Shown: positions 1-8,972 of the stretch, in pieces
How positions within the stretch are numbered: position 1 is the stretch's first letter
How the letters are laid out: each line of letters begins with the position of its first letter
DNA from: an uncultured Sphingomonadaceae bacterium
GTDB lineage: Bacteria; Pseudomonadota; Alphaproteobacteria; Sphingomonadales; Sphingomonadaceae
Length of the DNA: 64,000 nt
Reading direction: 5' to 3'
NCBI GenBank assembly: GCA_947499975.1
Contig: CANMQE010000004.1
Coordinates: 113,036 to 177,035 of the forward strand
Translations under genes and position numbers: made by a program
Notes under the pieces: generated by a model
What the model was told of the DNA's origin: nothing
Seen by the model: the letters and a program-made list of their open reading frames with translations, nothing else
Database searches by the model: none

Positions 1-2
1 CC

Positions 3-1313
3 AGCATAGAGCCGCCATCCCTGCTGGTGGATCACGCCCGTTCCGAGGGTGACATCACCATGCCGGTGGAGCCGGGCGGTCGTTACCGCTTCCGCAACGT
101 CATCAGTTCAGATCCCGAATTCCTCTCCAGCGGTCATCTCACCACTATCGCGCGCTGGGACGAGGGCGACATCTATCGCCGCAGCGACGAGCTGGACCTG
201 CGCCGTGCCATGCTGGCCACCGGCTTGCTTGGTTCGGTCGAGCTGACCCCCGTCGTCGTGGAAGAACCTGCCAATGGCGAGCCGGGCGTGGTGGATATCA
301 GGGCCGATCTGACGCAGGCGCCCTTGCGCACGATTGCAGGCAGCATCGGTTTCGGTACGGAAGAAGGCATCCGTCTTGAAGGAAGCTGGGAGCATCGCAA
401 CCTGTTCCCGCCCGAAGGGATGCTGCGCGTGCGCGGCATTGCCGGCACGCAGGAACAGCTGGCCGGCATCACCTTCCGCAAGAACAATTTCCGCGGGCGC
501 GACCGTATCCTGACGCTGGATGCCTTTGCCTCCACCATCGATTACGACGCCTATGACGCGCGAACGGCCTCGCTGATCGGCACTTATGAACGCGTCAGCA
601 CGCTATTGTTCCAGAAGGCGTTCAGTTGGTCCGTCGGCGTGGAGCTGGTGGCAACGCAGGAGAGCGAGCGCAATTCCGACGGAAGCACGCTTGATCGCGA
701 GAACTATTTCATCGGTGCCCTGCCGCTGTACGCGCAGCTGGACAATTCGGACGACCTGCTGGACCCCACCGAGGGATGGCGCCTGTCGGGCCGTCTTTCG
801 CCGGAAATTTCCGAGAACGAGGGCGTGCAGAGCTTCTATGTCCGCAGCCAGATGGATGCGACCTATTACCAGTCCGTAGGCGAAAACACCGTACTGGCAG
901 GCCGCGTGCGCGTGGCCACCATTCCGGGCGCGCCGCTGGAGGCGATTGCGCCGTCACGCAGGCTATATGCCGGCGGCGGCGGATCGGTGCGCGGCTACGG
1001 CTATCGCGAGATCGGTCCGCTGAACGACACCGGCGATCCGCGCGGTGGCCGCAGCCTCGTCGAACTCTCGGCAGAAGCGCGCATCGGCACGGGCTTCATG
1101 GATGGCGCGATCAGTATCGTGCCGTTCGTGGATGCAGGTTCGGTGGGCCTCGATCCCACGCCTGACTTTGATAGCATCAAGTTCGGCGCTGGCGTGGGCG
1201 TTCGATACGACACCGGATTTGGCCCGCTGCGCCTGGACGTCGCCGTTCCCCTCAACCCCGGTCCGAATGACAGCTGGGTGGCCGTGTATGTGGCGCTGGG
1301 GCAGGCGTTCTGA
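3..1313 (+). CDS. tamA: TamA, Omp85-family outer membrane assembly protein (5' truncated)
   Basis: Outer-membrane component of the translocation and assembly module, working with the inner-membrane-anchored TamB. The reading frame is open to the first base, so the signal peptide and first POTRA repeats lie outside the window; 436 residues are visible. A POTRA-like stretch is followed by a beta-barrel region with the Omp85 loop-6 signature GSVRGYGYREIG (about nt 980-1015) and a C-terminal aromatic end (GQAF), the usual barrel-insertion signal. The stop overlaps the tamB start by one base (TGATG), and this pairing is why I call it TamA rather than BamA. Function is from family knowledge; truncation is seen directly. 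Confidence 0.9.
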   Translation, partial: SIEPPSLLVDHARSEGDITMPVEPGGRYRFRNVISSDPEFLSSGHLTTIARWDEGDIYRRSDELDLRRAMLATGLLGSVELTPVVVEEPANGEPGVVDIRADLTQAPLRTIAGSIGFGTEEGIRLEGSWEHRNLFPPEGMLRVRGIAGTQEQLAGITFRKNNFRGRDRILTLDAFASTIDYDAYDARTASLIGTYERVSTLLFQKAFSWSVGVELVATQESERNSDGSTLDRENYFIGALPLYAQLDNSDDLLDPTEGWRLSGRLSPEISENEGVQSFYVRSQMDATYYQSVGENTVLAGRVRVATIPGAPLEAIAPSRRLYAGGGGSVRGYGYREIGPLNDTGDPRGGRSLVELSAEARIGTGFMDGAISIVPFVDAGSVGLDPTPDFDSIKFGAGVGVRYDTGFGPLRLDVAVPLNPGPNDSWVAVYVALGQAF

Positions 1314-4300
1314 TGGCTGATGGCGCGATGATGGACGATGTGCCGGAAGAGGACACCGGCACGAAGCGCAAGCGCGCCCTGCCGCTGCGCGTTGCAAAGT
1401 GGATCGGCTGGGCGCTCGCCGGGTTGCTGGGCATCGTCCTGCTGGCCGTGGCATTCCTGCACACGCCGCCCGGTCGCCAGTTTATTGTCGACCAGATCAG
1501 CAAGTTCGCGCCTGCGTCCGGCCTCAGCGTGGAAGTGGGCGAAATTGACGGGTCGGTGCTCTGGAGCAGCACGCTTTACGATGTGAAGCTCTACGACGCC
1601 AACGATACGCTTTTCCTCGAAGTGCCCACCATCGATCTTAACTGGCGGCCTTATCGCTTCCTGACCAGCGGGCTGGACGTGCGGCATCTCGTGCTGACAG
1701 ACGGCACACTCTACGCCGCGCCGGAGCTGGAGCCGGGCGATCCCGACGCGCCGATCCTGCCCGATTTCGATATCCGCGTGGACCGCTTCGTGATCGAGGA
1801 CCTGACCGTTGCCGAGGGGCTTCTGGGTGAAGAGCGCGTTATCAACTTCGCCGCGGAAGCGGATATTCGCGACGGCCTCGTCTACCTCGATGCAGAGGGT
1901 GCCCTTGGTGGTGGTGACGAATTCGCCGCGCTTATCAACGCAGAGCCTGATGGCGACCGCTTCGACCTCGATCTGAACTGGCAGGCCCCCGCCGGCGGTT
2001 TCCTCGCCGCGATGGTCGGTGCCGAGGAAGATCTTGCAATCACGCTGGAGGGCGATGGCAGCTGGAGCACGTGGGAAGGCGATCTGCTGGCGGTGCAAGG
2101 CGGCACCGAATTGCTCGATTTCGATATCTATAACGAGAGCGGCCAGTACCGCCTCGTGGGACAGGCTCGCCCGTCCGCCTATCTTGAAGGCCTGCCCCAG
2201 CGGGCACTTGGCGATCTCGTCACGCTTACCGCTTCCGGCACGCTGGAAGCATCGGTGCTGGAAGGCAGTTTCGTACTGCGCGGGCGCGGCATCAATGCAG
2301 ATGGAGAGGGCGCGATAGACCTTGCCGACAATCGCTTCGACGATTTTCAGATTGCCGCGCAGCTTCTCGATCCCACGCTGCTCTCTCCCGATGTTGCACT
2401 GAACGGTCTGAACTTCGAAGGCACGCTGGACGGTGCATTTCGCGATCTCACCGTGCCGCACACGCTCAGCGTTCAGGAGATCGATGCGGGCGGCATCGTC
2501 GTCACCGATATTGCCCAGGCCGGCACGCTGACTTTCGACGGCACGCGCGTAACCGTGCCGGTGGACGCGCAGATCGGACGGATCGTCAGCGGCAACGAAC
2601 TGTTCGATCCGCGCCTGTTCGGCGGCAATCTGGATGGCACCATCGTCTACGCGGGCGGCGAAATCCTGTCCGACGATCTGGCGGTGCAATTCCCCGGTTT
2701 GCGCGCGCGACTTGGCCTTAACAGCAATCTGGAAACCGGCATCACCCGCGTGAATGGCCCGGTCAACATCGCCGATCTGCAGTTCGAGAACGTCGGCATG
2801 ATCGATGCCGCTGCGCAAATCCGCTTCCGCATCGGCGGCGGTACGCCCTGGATGCTGCGTGCCGAACTGCAGGGCCGGGTGGACGAGGTGACCAATTCCA
2901 CCATCACCAATCTGGCGGGCGAGAACATCCGCTTCGACGGCGGCCTCGTTCTGGGCGGCGGCATGCCGCTGGTGTTCCAGAACATGGATATCAACGCCAG
3001 CATGCTTACCGCCACGCTGGACGGGCGCGTAAACGACAGCGGCACCAGCATCGCGGGCTTCGGCAGGCACACGCAATACGGCCCCTTCACGGTAGAGGCG
3101 ACACTGTCGGACGATGGGCCGCGCGCGGAACTGGTGTTCGCCGATCCGCTGCCTGCCGCCGGTCTCAGCGACGTGCGCGTCAGCCTTGCACCCAGCGAGA
3201 ACGGTTTTGAAATCGTCACCAGCGGCGGATCGATGCTGGGCCCGTTCGATGGCGAACTGGGCCTGGAGATCGCCGAGAATGGCGACACGTCCGTCCGTAT
3301 TGATCGGCTCGACGTGGCGGAAACCCGCGTAAGCGGCACGCTGAACCTCGTGGAAGGCGGCGTTTCCGGCGCGCTGGATGTGGCGCGCGGCGGGCTGGAT
3401 GGCACCATCGATCTCGCCGTGCGCAATGGCGGGCAGGGCTTCGATATCAACCTCGTGGCGGACGGTGCGCGCTTTGGCGGGGCGACCCCGATCTCCATTG
3501 CCAGCGGCACAATCGATGCCAGCGGCCTGATTGCCGAGGGCAACACCACCGTTATGGGCAACGCCAATCTGCGCGGCCTTTCCTATGGCAATCTGTTCAT
3601 CGGGCGCCTGGCCGCACAGGCGGAAGTGGTGAACGGCAGCGGCAGCTTTGACGCGGCTATCACCGGGCAGCGCGGCAGCCAGTTCGAATTGCTCGTGAAT
3701 GGCCGAATCGCTCCCAACCGTATCGCGGTGGCGCTGGATGGCTCCTACGCTGGCCGTGAGATTTCCATGCCGCGCCGCGCCGTGCTCACCAGTACCGAAG
3801 GCGGCGGCTGGGAGCTTCAGCGTTCGCAGATCAGCTATGGCGACGGATATGTGATCGCCAGCGGCCAGTTCGGCGGCACAGCACCGATGCAGGGCCGCAT
3901 CGCGCTTTCCGACATGCCGCTGGATATCGCTGGCGCATTGTCGGGCGATCTGGGCGTGGGTGGATCGATTTCCGGCGTCATCGACATGGAAGCGGGCCGT
4001 AACGGCCTGCCCGTGGGCGAGGCTCGGTTGAAGATCGACGATCTCACGCGCTCCAGCCTGATGCTCACGTCGCAGCCGCTCGATATCGCGCTGGTCGCCA
4101 ACCTTTCCGAAACCCTGCTGCAGACCCGCGCAGTGATGTCCGATGGATCGGGCGTCGATGGCCGCCTGCAGGCGCGCATCGCCAACCTGGCGCAGTCGGG
4201 CTCGCTGACGGAGCGGCTCTATAATGGCGATCTGTTCGGCCAGTTCCGCTTCAACGGTTCGGCCGCCACGCTTTGGCGCCTGGCCGCCATCGACCTGCTG

Positions 4301-5527
4301 GATATGTCGGGCGAGATAGAAATTGCCGCCAACATGCGCGGGGAACTCGGCAATCCGCAGATCCGCGGCTCGCTAAGTGGAGACGGGCTACGCGTCCGCA
4401 GTCCGCTGACCGGGACGAATGTCACCAACGTGGCGATGCGCGGCACGTTCAACGGCTCGCGTCTCGCGCTCACCCGCTTCTCCGGCACGGCACCCAACGG
4501 TGGCCGCGTTTCGGGCAGCGGCTTCATCGACCTGTCCGACATCTCTGCCTCGCGCGGGCCGCAGATCGATCTGCGCATCGCGGCACGCAATGCCGAGATC
4601 CTGGATCTGGAGAACATGGGCGCGACCATCACCGGCCCGCTGCGCATCGTCTCCAACGGCGTTGGCGGCACCATCGCCGGGCGTCTCGAGGCGACCAGCG
4701 CTCGCTGGATGCTGGGCGCGTCCGAAGTGGTGACCGAACTGCCGAGCGTTGATGTGACCGAGATCAACCTGCCTGCAGACCAGCGCCCGGTGGTGGCCAA
4801 TACATCTCCGTGGAGCTTCCTGATCGATGTGCGCGCACCCGGCGGCATCCGCGTGGAAGGCATGGGGCTGGATAGCGAGTGGCGCACCGAGAACTTGCTG
4901 CTGCGTGGCACCACCGACGATCCGCGCGTTGGCGGCGCCGTATCCATCGTGCCGCGCCAGGGTTTCTATTCCTTCGCCGGAACACGCTTTGAAATAACGC
5001 GCGGCGAGATCGATTTCGATCGCAACGTGCCTATCGATCCGCGCATCGACCTGACGGCGGTGACGGATGTCAACGGCCTCTCCGTCGAGGTGGACGTTTC
5101 GGGCAGCGCCAGTGAGCCGCAGATCACTTTTTCCTCCACCCCGGCGCTGCCGGAGGAAGAACTGCTGGCCCGCCTGCTGTTCGGCGGTTCGATCACCAAT
5201 CTCTCCGCCACGGACGCGCTACAGCTTGGCGCTGCCGTTGCCTCCTTGCGTGGGGGGGGCGGGCTTGGCCCGATCAACCAGCTGCGCGATGCCGTGGGCC
5301 TTGATCGGCTGCGGATCATCCCGTCCGACCCGGCTCTGGATCGCGGCACGGCCGTGGCGCTGGGCAAGAACTTCGGTCGGCGCTTCTATGTCGAGATCAT
5401 CACGGACGGTGCAGGCTACAACGCAAGCGAGCTGGAGTTCCGCGTGACCAGCTGGCTGAACCTGCTGGCGACAGTGAGCACGATTGGTCGCCACCAGGCG
5501 GCGGCGGAGTATCGGCGGGACTATTGA
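1313..5527 (+). CDS. tamB: TamB, translocation/assembly module protein (DUF490)
   Basis: Very large (1404 aa) periplasm-spanning protein that partners TamA in outer-membrane protein assembly and, in recent models, phospholipid transport between membranes. A cytoplasmic N-terminus (about residues 1-25) is followed by one transmembrane helix (about 28-50) and a long, repetitive beta-rich body. The C-terminal DUF490 domain ends near residues 1150-1404, with the typical sequence around GAAVASLRGGGG and a final strand ending in RRDY. The start ATG overlaps the tamA TGA by one base, so the two genes are translationally coupled. A run of eight G residues (5252-5259) lies inside the C-terminal domain; the frame is intact across it. 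Confidence 0.95.
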   Translation: MADGAMMDDVPEEDTGTKRKRALPLRVAKWIGWALAGLLGIVLLAVAFLHTPPGRQFIVDQISKFAPASGLSVEVGEIDGSVLWSSTLYDVKLYDANDTLFLEVPTIDLNWRPYRFLTSGLDVRHLVLTDGTLYAAPELEPGDPDAPILPDFDIRVDRFVIEDLTVAEGLLGEERVINFAAEADIRDGLVYLDAEGALGGGDEFAALINAEPDGDRFDLDLNWQAPAGGFLAAMVGAEEDLAITLEGDGSWSTWEGDLLAVQGGTELLDFDIYNESGQYRLVGQARPSAYLEGLPQRALGDLVTLTASGTLEASVLEGSFVLRGRGINADGEGAIDLADNRFDDFQIAAQLLDPTLLSPDVALNGLNFEGTLDGAFRDLTVPHTLSVQEIDAGGIVVTDIAQAGTLTFDGTRVTVPVDAQIGRIVSGNELFDPRLFGGNLDGTIVYAGGEILSDDLAVQFPGLRARLGLNSNLETGITRVNGPVNIADLQFENVGMIDAAAQIRFRIGGGTPWMLRAELQGRVDEVTNSTITNLAGENIRFDGGLVLGGGMPLVFQNMDINASMLTATLDGRVNDSGTSIAGFGRHTQYGPFTVEATLSDDGPRAELVFADPLPAAGLSDVRVSLAPSENGFEIVTSGGSMLGPFDGELGLEIAENGDTSVRIDRLDVAETRVSGTLNLVEGGVSGALDVARGGLDGTIDLAVRNGGQGFDINLVADGARFGGATPISIASGTIDASGLIAEGNTTVMGNANLRGLSYGNLFIGRLAAQAEVVNGSGSFDAAITGQRGSQFELLVNGRIAPNRIAVALDGSYAGREISMPRRAVLTSTEGGGWELQRSQISYGDGYVIASGQFGGTAPMQGRIALSDMPLDIAGALSGDLGVGGSISGVIDMEAGRNGLPVGEARLKIDDLTRSSLMLTSQPLDIALVANLSETLLQTRAVMSDGSGVDGRLQARIANLAQSGSLTERLYNGDLFGQFRFNGSAATLWRLAAIDLLDMSGEIEIAANMRGELGNPQIRGSLSGDGLRVRSPLTGTNVTNVAMRGTFNGSRLALTRFSGTAPNGGRVSGSGFIDLSDISASRGPQIDLRIAARNAEILDLENMGATITGPLRIVSNGVGGTIAGRLEATSARWMLGASEVVTELPSVDVTEINLPADQRPVVANTSPWSFLIDVRAPGGIRVEGMGLDSEWRTENLLLRGTTDDPRVGGAVSIVPRQGFYSFAGTRFEITRGEIDFDRNVPIDPRIDLTAVTDVNGLSVEVDVSGSASEPQITFSSTPALPEEELLARLLFGGSITNLSATDALQLGAAVASLRGGGGLGPINQLRDAVGLDRLRIIPSDPALDRGTAVALGKNFGRRFYVEIITDGAGYNASELEFRVTSWLNLLATVSTIGRHQAAAEYRRDY

Positions 5528-5576
5528 TCGGGCGGGCGGAGCCTGGCCCGCGTGCAAGGCGTTCGATCAGCGCAGC

Positions 5577-5610
5577 AAAAAGGGGCGGTCCGCGATGGAT
5601 GCCCCTTTTT
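5577..5610. terminator. Bidirectional hairpin terminator between tamB and the fasciclin gene
   Basis: AAAAAGGGGC (5577-5586) pairs perfectly with GCCCCTTTTT (5601-5610) around a 14-base loop. With a T run on one side and an A run on the other it can end transcription from tamB on the plus strand and from the fasciclin gene on the minus strand, which converge here. Confidence 0.85.
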
Positions 5611-5632
5611 CGTTTTCGCGCTGAAACCGGTA

Positions 5633-6187
5633 TTAGCCGGGCGCATCCAGCGATTTCAGCACTCCGTCGATCGGGAAGACCGCGCCGTTCACCCCGCTGA
5701 GCGCCTGCCCTGTAAGCGTGGCACTCGAGCCGTCTGACGAGGTAACGGTCAATTCGTCTGCATCGCCGCTGAAGGTGAGCGTGTTGGAGCCCATCGTTTC
5801 CATTTCCACCGATCCCCCAGATCGGCCGATGGCGGCCACGATATCATCGCGGCTGAGGTAGCCGGGCACGATATGTTCGCGAAGGATAGCGATGCGCGCG
5901 GCCCGCGTCTCCTCGCCCTCCACGGGAATGTCGAATTCTTCGAATGCAGCATCGGTGGGAGCGAACACAGTATAGGCCGCATTGCCATCGAACACGGCCT
6001 GCAGGCCGGACGATCCCATCACGTCCGTCACGATATCGACGCCGTCGGCATCGTCGAGCAGGGCAGCAACGGTCTGCTGGCTGACGTCCTCGCCGGCCTC
6101 GGCCTCTCCGCTCGTATCCTCACCGCACGCGGCGAGGGATAGCAGGGATGCAGCACACAGTGCCGCGAAAATCGGTTTTCTCGTCAT
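5633..6187 (-). CDS. Fasciclin (FAS1) domain lipoprotein
   Basis: Predicted periplasmic or surface lipoprotein with one FAS1 (fasciclin) adhesion-type domain. The N-terminus TRKPIFAALCAASLLSLAAC is a classic lipoprotein signal with lipobox LAAC; an acidic linker (GEDTSGEAEAGED) precedes the domain, which covers most of residues 40-184. The conserved FAS1 blocks are visible: YTVFAPTDAAFEEF (H1) and a late LTGQALSGVNGAVFPIDGVL segment (H2 region). I chose the ATG at 6187, with GGGA nine bases upstream, because it gives a compact signal peptide; an in-frame ATG at 6202 overlaps the stop of the upstream gene (TAATG) and would add five residues. The exact role is unknown. Confidence 0.85.
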   Translation of the reverse strand: MTRKPIFAALCAASLLSLAACGEDTSGEAEAGEDVSQQTVAALLDDADGVDIVTDVMGSSGLQAVFDGNAAYTVFAPTDAAFEEFDIPVEGEETRAARIAILREHIVPGYLSRDDIVAAIGRSGGSVEMETMGSNTLTFSGDADELTVTSSDGSSATLTGQALSGVNGAVFPIDGVLKSLDAPG

Positions 6188-6201
6188 CGTGGCATTTCCC
6201 A

Positions 6202-7269
6202 TTAAAGCAGCAATTCGATCGCTGCGGCCACCAGCCGTGTCTCGGGATCGATCTCGTAAACATAGCCGTCGTTATAGCGATACATGGCACCTGGCTGGTC
6301 GTAATACCTGTCACGATAGCTGTAGGGCACGTTGTAGACATCATATCCACGCGGCATCTGCTGGCCGACGGTAAACTCGCTGCCCGTCAGCAGCGCGGCG
6401 ATGGAGGAAATGGCCGAAGTCTGCGGATCCATGCGGTAGACCACATTATCGGCGTAACGGTAAGTGTCCCGTCCGCCGAGGCCATAGAAATCCTCGTAAT
6501 AGGTGGGAAGGCGCGAGTAGCGATAATCGTCCGGCCAGGCATTGCCGACCGAGAGCGCGCCGCCCAGAAGGGGGATGTAGCCTGCGATGCCGCCGCCGCT
6601 GCCATAACGCAGCAGGTAACCGTCATCGTAGAAATAATCGCCGCGCCGGTCGGAGAAGAGGCCACCCAAGCCCCACCAGTCGGGGCTGTACCGCTGGTAG
6701 CGATAGCTATCTTGCTGGCGGGCAAGGCCGGGCGGGCGGCAACCGTTGTATTTGCGAGCGAGCCCCGGCGGGCAGCCTTCCGCAATGCTGCGGGAGGTGC
6801 GCCTGAAATCGAAGTCGCCGCGATCGTCATAACGCAGGCGATCAGCGCCATCGGCGCGGTTTACGGGAGGGCCGCCGCGCCGGTCGCCATTGCCGCGCAC
6901 TGCGGGCGGGGCACCACGCTGGTTGTCATTGCCCTGCGCCATCGAGGGGACGTTGCGCTGATTTCCATTACCGCGCACATCAGGCGGACCGCCGCGATTG
7001 GCGTTACCAGCGTTGCCATTGCCATTTGCATTGCCATTGTTGCGCGACTGGGCGGGCGGACCGCCGCGATTGTCACGCGCCTGCATCCGGTCACCGCCGC
7101 GATTTGCCCGATTGGCGTTGCCGTTTCCATTTCCTGAATTCCCGGGACCCTGAGCGGCGGAAGGACCGCCGCGGTCCTGGTTGTTGCCGTTACCCTTACC
7201 GTTGCCCTGCGCGAAGGCAGGTGTCGCGGCGAGGGCAATTGCCGAGATCGAGGCGATCAATAGCTTCAT
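6202..7269 (-). CDS. Secreted Gly/Asn-rich protein with C-terminal repeats, function unknown
   Basis: A 355-residue exported protein with a clear Sec signal peptide (cleavage after TPAFA, about residue 20). Residues 21-140 are low complexity, dominated by G, N, R, P and Q in GNGN and RGGPP units. A GCPPGLARKYNGCRPPGLAR segment (165-184) resembles the Cys-Pro-Pro-Gly-Leu-Ala motif seen in RcnB-like periplasmic proteins, but I see no RcnB domain that I would assign with confidence. The C-terminal half is Tyr/Asp-rich and contains three degenerate copies of a YRYxDGYVYxxDPxT unit followed by a hydrophobic helix (about 212-235, 270-294, 330-355). Its stop abuts the fasciclin gene, suggesting co-transcription. 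Confidence 0.7.
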   Translation of the reverse strand: MKLLIASISAIALAATPAFAQGNGKGNGNNQDRGGPSAAQGPGNSGNGNGNANRANRGGDRMQARDNRGGPPAQSRNNGNANGNGNAGNANRGGPPDVRGNGNQRNVPSMAQGNDNQRGAPPAVRGNGDRRGGPPVNRADGADRLRYDDRGDFDFRRTSRSIAEGCPPGLARKYNGCRPPGLARQQDSYRYQRYSPDWWGLGGLFSDRRGDYFYDDGYLLRYGSGGGIAGYIPLLGGALSVGNAWPDDYRYSRLPTYYEDFYGLGGRDTYRYADNVVYRMDPQTSAISSIAALLTGSEFTVGQQMPRGYDVYNVPYSYRDRYYDQPGAMYRYNDGYVYEIDPETRLVAAAIELLL

Positions 7270-7330
7270 TCTATAGCTCCTTGAACAAGGTGAAACGGCG
7301 CATGGCCACGCCTTGTTCCGGGCTTTGCGA

Positions 7331-7936
7331 TCAACCGCTTCCCTTTCGATAAAGCGCAGCCTCTTGCGCGCGGCGCCGCACGAGGCCTTTCATCACCCTG
7401 CCGCCAGCATGGCACCAGCGTTCGAACTCCAGCGCGGCCCCGGCGAAATCGCCGGCCTTGTGCAGCCGCGTGAGGGTGGCGCGGCCGATTGCGCCGGTGT
7501 TGTAATGGAAGCTGACCATTGCATCGAACTGCTGCTGGCTGGTCGGTGCATCTCCCAGCTCTGCGGCGACCTCGCCGGCGTAGCGTTCCAGATCCGCCTC
7601 CAGCCGCGCATCGCAGGCTTCGCGCGTCCAGATCGTGCCGGGCCCAATGCCATGCCCGGTCGCGCCCCAGCCAATTGTCCACGGATCACCGCCCGTTGCC
7701 GGATCGGGATAGGCTTCCATCCTGCCGTCGCGCCGCTTCTTCGCGCAGCCTTCGAACCGCTTGATAAGAGCGATGCCATCGGCCCCGATCGCATCTGTAC
7801 GTGGGTAATGTGGAACACATGGAACACGGTCCTGGTCCAGAATATCCACGGCATCATCGATGCGTTGCACATCGGCGGTGGTCAGCGGACGGCCAAGGAT
7901 GCGCCGGATCGTGTCGAAGAGGGGTTTGCGGCTCAT
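7331..7936 (-). CDS. GH24 lysozyme (phage-type endolysin)
   Basis: Muramidase that cleaves the MurNAc-GlcNAc bond of peptidoglycan. Of 201 residues, about 1-45 form an N-terminal helical extension and the rest a GH24 domain. The catalytic signature is visible: E62 in KRFEGC, D78 in AYPDP and T87 in WTIGWGAT, matching the E/D/T triad of T4-type lysozymes. There is no signal peptide and no holin or spanin beside it, so how it would reach the wall is unclear. SD AGGAAAG lies about 8 bases before the ATG. It is divergent from the XRE gene at 8072, with palindromic operator-like repeats between them, which is reminiscent of a prophage lysis gene captured by the host. Confidence 0.85.
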   Translation of the reverse strand: MSRKPLFDTIRRILGRPLTTADVQRIDDAVDILDQDRVPCVPHYPRTDAIGADGIALIKRFEGCAKKRRDGRMEAYPDPATGGDPWTIGWGATGHGIGPGTIWTREACDARLEADLERYAGEVAAELGDAPTSQQQFDAMVSFHYNTGAIGRATLTRLHKAGDFAGAALEFERWCHAGGRVMKGLVRRRAQEAALYRKGSG

Positions 7937-8002
7937 ACGGTGTCTTTCCTGCAGTGAATTGGCTCGCCGCGCTAGGTGCAGTGCGCTTGTGTAGGAAAGC
8001 GG

Positions 8003-8054
8003 TGTAAAGAGCTCTTGACTGACAAGAGGTCTTTACAGTAAAGAGCTCTTTACA
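8003..8054 (+). promoter_or_regulatory. Three operator-like palindromes overlapping the promoter of the XRE gene
   Basis: Site A is TGTAAAGAGCTCTTG (8003-8017). Site B is CAAGAGGTCTTTACA (8023-8037), the inverted copy of A with one mismatch. Site C is GTAAAGAGCTCTTTAC (8038-8053), a perfect 16-base palindrome. A and C share 13 identical bases. A TTGACT (8015-8020) between A and B could be a -35 box, with TAAAGA (8039-8044, 18-base spacing) inside C as -10, so occupancy would block the promoter. The array ends 18 bases before the XRE start, as expected for an autoregulatory operator. Binding by the adjacent regulator is inference. Confidence 0.65.
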
Positions 8055-8071
8055 AGGTTGTGAGGTAATCG

Positions 8072-8278
8072 TTGAAAAACCGGTTGAAAGAACATCGCGA
8101 GGGACGCGGGTGGAGCCAGGGCGAACTGGCACGCCGGCTTGGCGTTTCGCGCCAGACCATCAACGCGGTGGAAACCGACAAATACGACCCCTCGCTGCCA
8201 CTGGCACTGCGCATGGCGAAACTGTTCGCCGTGAATGTGCCGGACCTGTTCATTGACGATTGGGAGCCTGAAGAATGA
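8072..8278 (+). CDS. XRE-family HTH transcriptional regulator
   Basis: Small (68 aa) DNA-binding protein of the Cro/cI-like HTH_3 family, essentially a single domain: helix-turn-helix WSQGELARRLGVSRQTINAVE at about residues 14-34, followed by the dimerisation-type helices LALRMAKLFAVNVPDLF. The start is TTG at 8072, with GAGG seven bases upstream; the rare start codon suggests low expression. It overlaps the next gene by four bases (ATGA). In many bacteria this protein class pairs with a small multi-helix membrane protein exactly as here. It probably represses its own operon through the palindromes at 8003-8054. Confidence 0.85.
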   Translation: MKNRLKEHREGRGWSQGELARRLGVSRQTINAVETDKYDPSLPLALRMAKLFAVNVPDLFIDDWEPEE

Positions 8279-8934
8279 CCGAGGCACAGACCGACAAAGC
8301 AGACAAGAAGCGGCGCCTGAAGAAGACACTTTTTGCCTCCGGCATAGGCGCGGTGGTGGGCTTTTTCGGCGCGATGGGCGTGATGAAGCTGCTGGATGGC
8401 GAGGCCATGCCCGAAGTCAGCATATCTGTCGAAATCGCGGTGCTCGTCGCGCTTCTCTACGTGCTCACCGGGTTTGCGGTGGGCGTAGGGCTGGTGAGCC
8501 CGAAGATGGGCGCCAGCTTCCTGAATGTGGAGGATGCGGACGAACTGCGCGAGCAGCGATCCATGCTGGGCTATTCCGCCATCGGCATGACGGGTGCAGG
8601 CCTGGCGCTGGGCATTGCCGCGCTGGGCGGCGAGATCGGTGTGATCGATCCTGCATTGGCGCTGGCGCTTTACGGCGTGCTGATGGTGCTGTCGGTCTGG
8701 GTTTCGCTCAAATCATGGTCGAGGCAGGACGAACTGATGCGCGCCGTGGGCCGCGAAACGGGGTCCAGCGCCTTTTACCTGGTGCTGGCCATCGGCGGTA
8801 CCTGGGCGCTGCTCGCCCATCTGGGCTTCGCCACGGGGCCAGACCCGCTCGACTGGCTTACCATGTTCTGGGCGCTGATGCTGATCGCGGCGTTCATCGT
8901 GGTGGGCAGACGCGGAATGCTGATGATGCGCTGA
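8275..8934 (+). CDS. Six-helix membrane protein paired with XRE regulator
   Basis: A 219-residue integral membrane protein. After a charged cytoplasmic N-terminus rich in Lys (about 1-18) I see six hydrophobic segments: roughly 20-40, 50-72, 98-118, 124-145, 162-182 and 190-212. A charged loop around residues 80-97 (LNVEDADELREQRSML) lies between helices 2 and 3. I recognise no catalytic motif. The start overlaps the XRE stop (ATGA), so the two are co-translated, and a strong hairpin terminator follows 38 bases after the stop, making this a two-gene operon. It resembles small multi-pass proteins commonly found next to HTH regulators; substrate or signal is unknown. Confidence 0.7.
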   Translation: MTEAQTDKADKKRRLKKTLFASGIGAVVGFFGAMGVMKLLDGEAMPEVSISVEIAVLVALLYVLTGFAVGVGLVSPKMGASFLNVEDADELREQRSMLGYSAIGMTGAGLALGIAALGGEIGVIDPALALALYGVLMVLSVWVSLKSWSRQDELMRAVGRETGSSAFYLVLAIGGTWALLAHLGFATGPDPLDWLTMFWALMLIAAFIVVGRRGMLMMR

Positions 8935-8972
8935 TTTGGTTTGACTGATTTGCTTTACCCGAAACGCTGACG

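Noticed and set aside
1001..3076. Open frame of 691 codons on the minus strand opposite tamA and tamB
   Set aside because: It is the antisense shadow of real genes in GC-rich DNA; composition is low-complexity His/Arg/Ala/Gly and no family motif appears.
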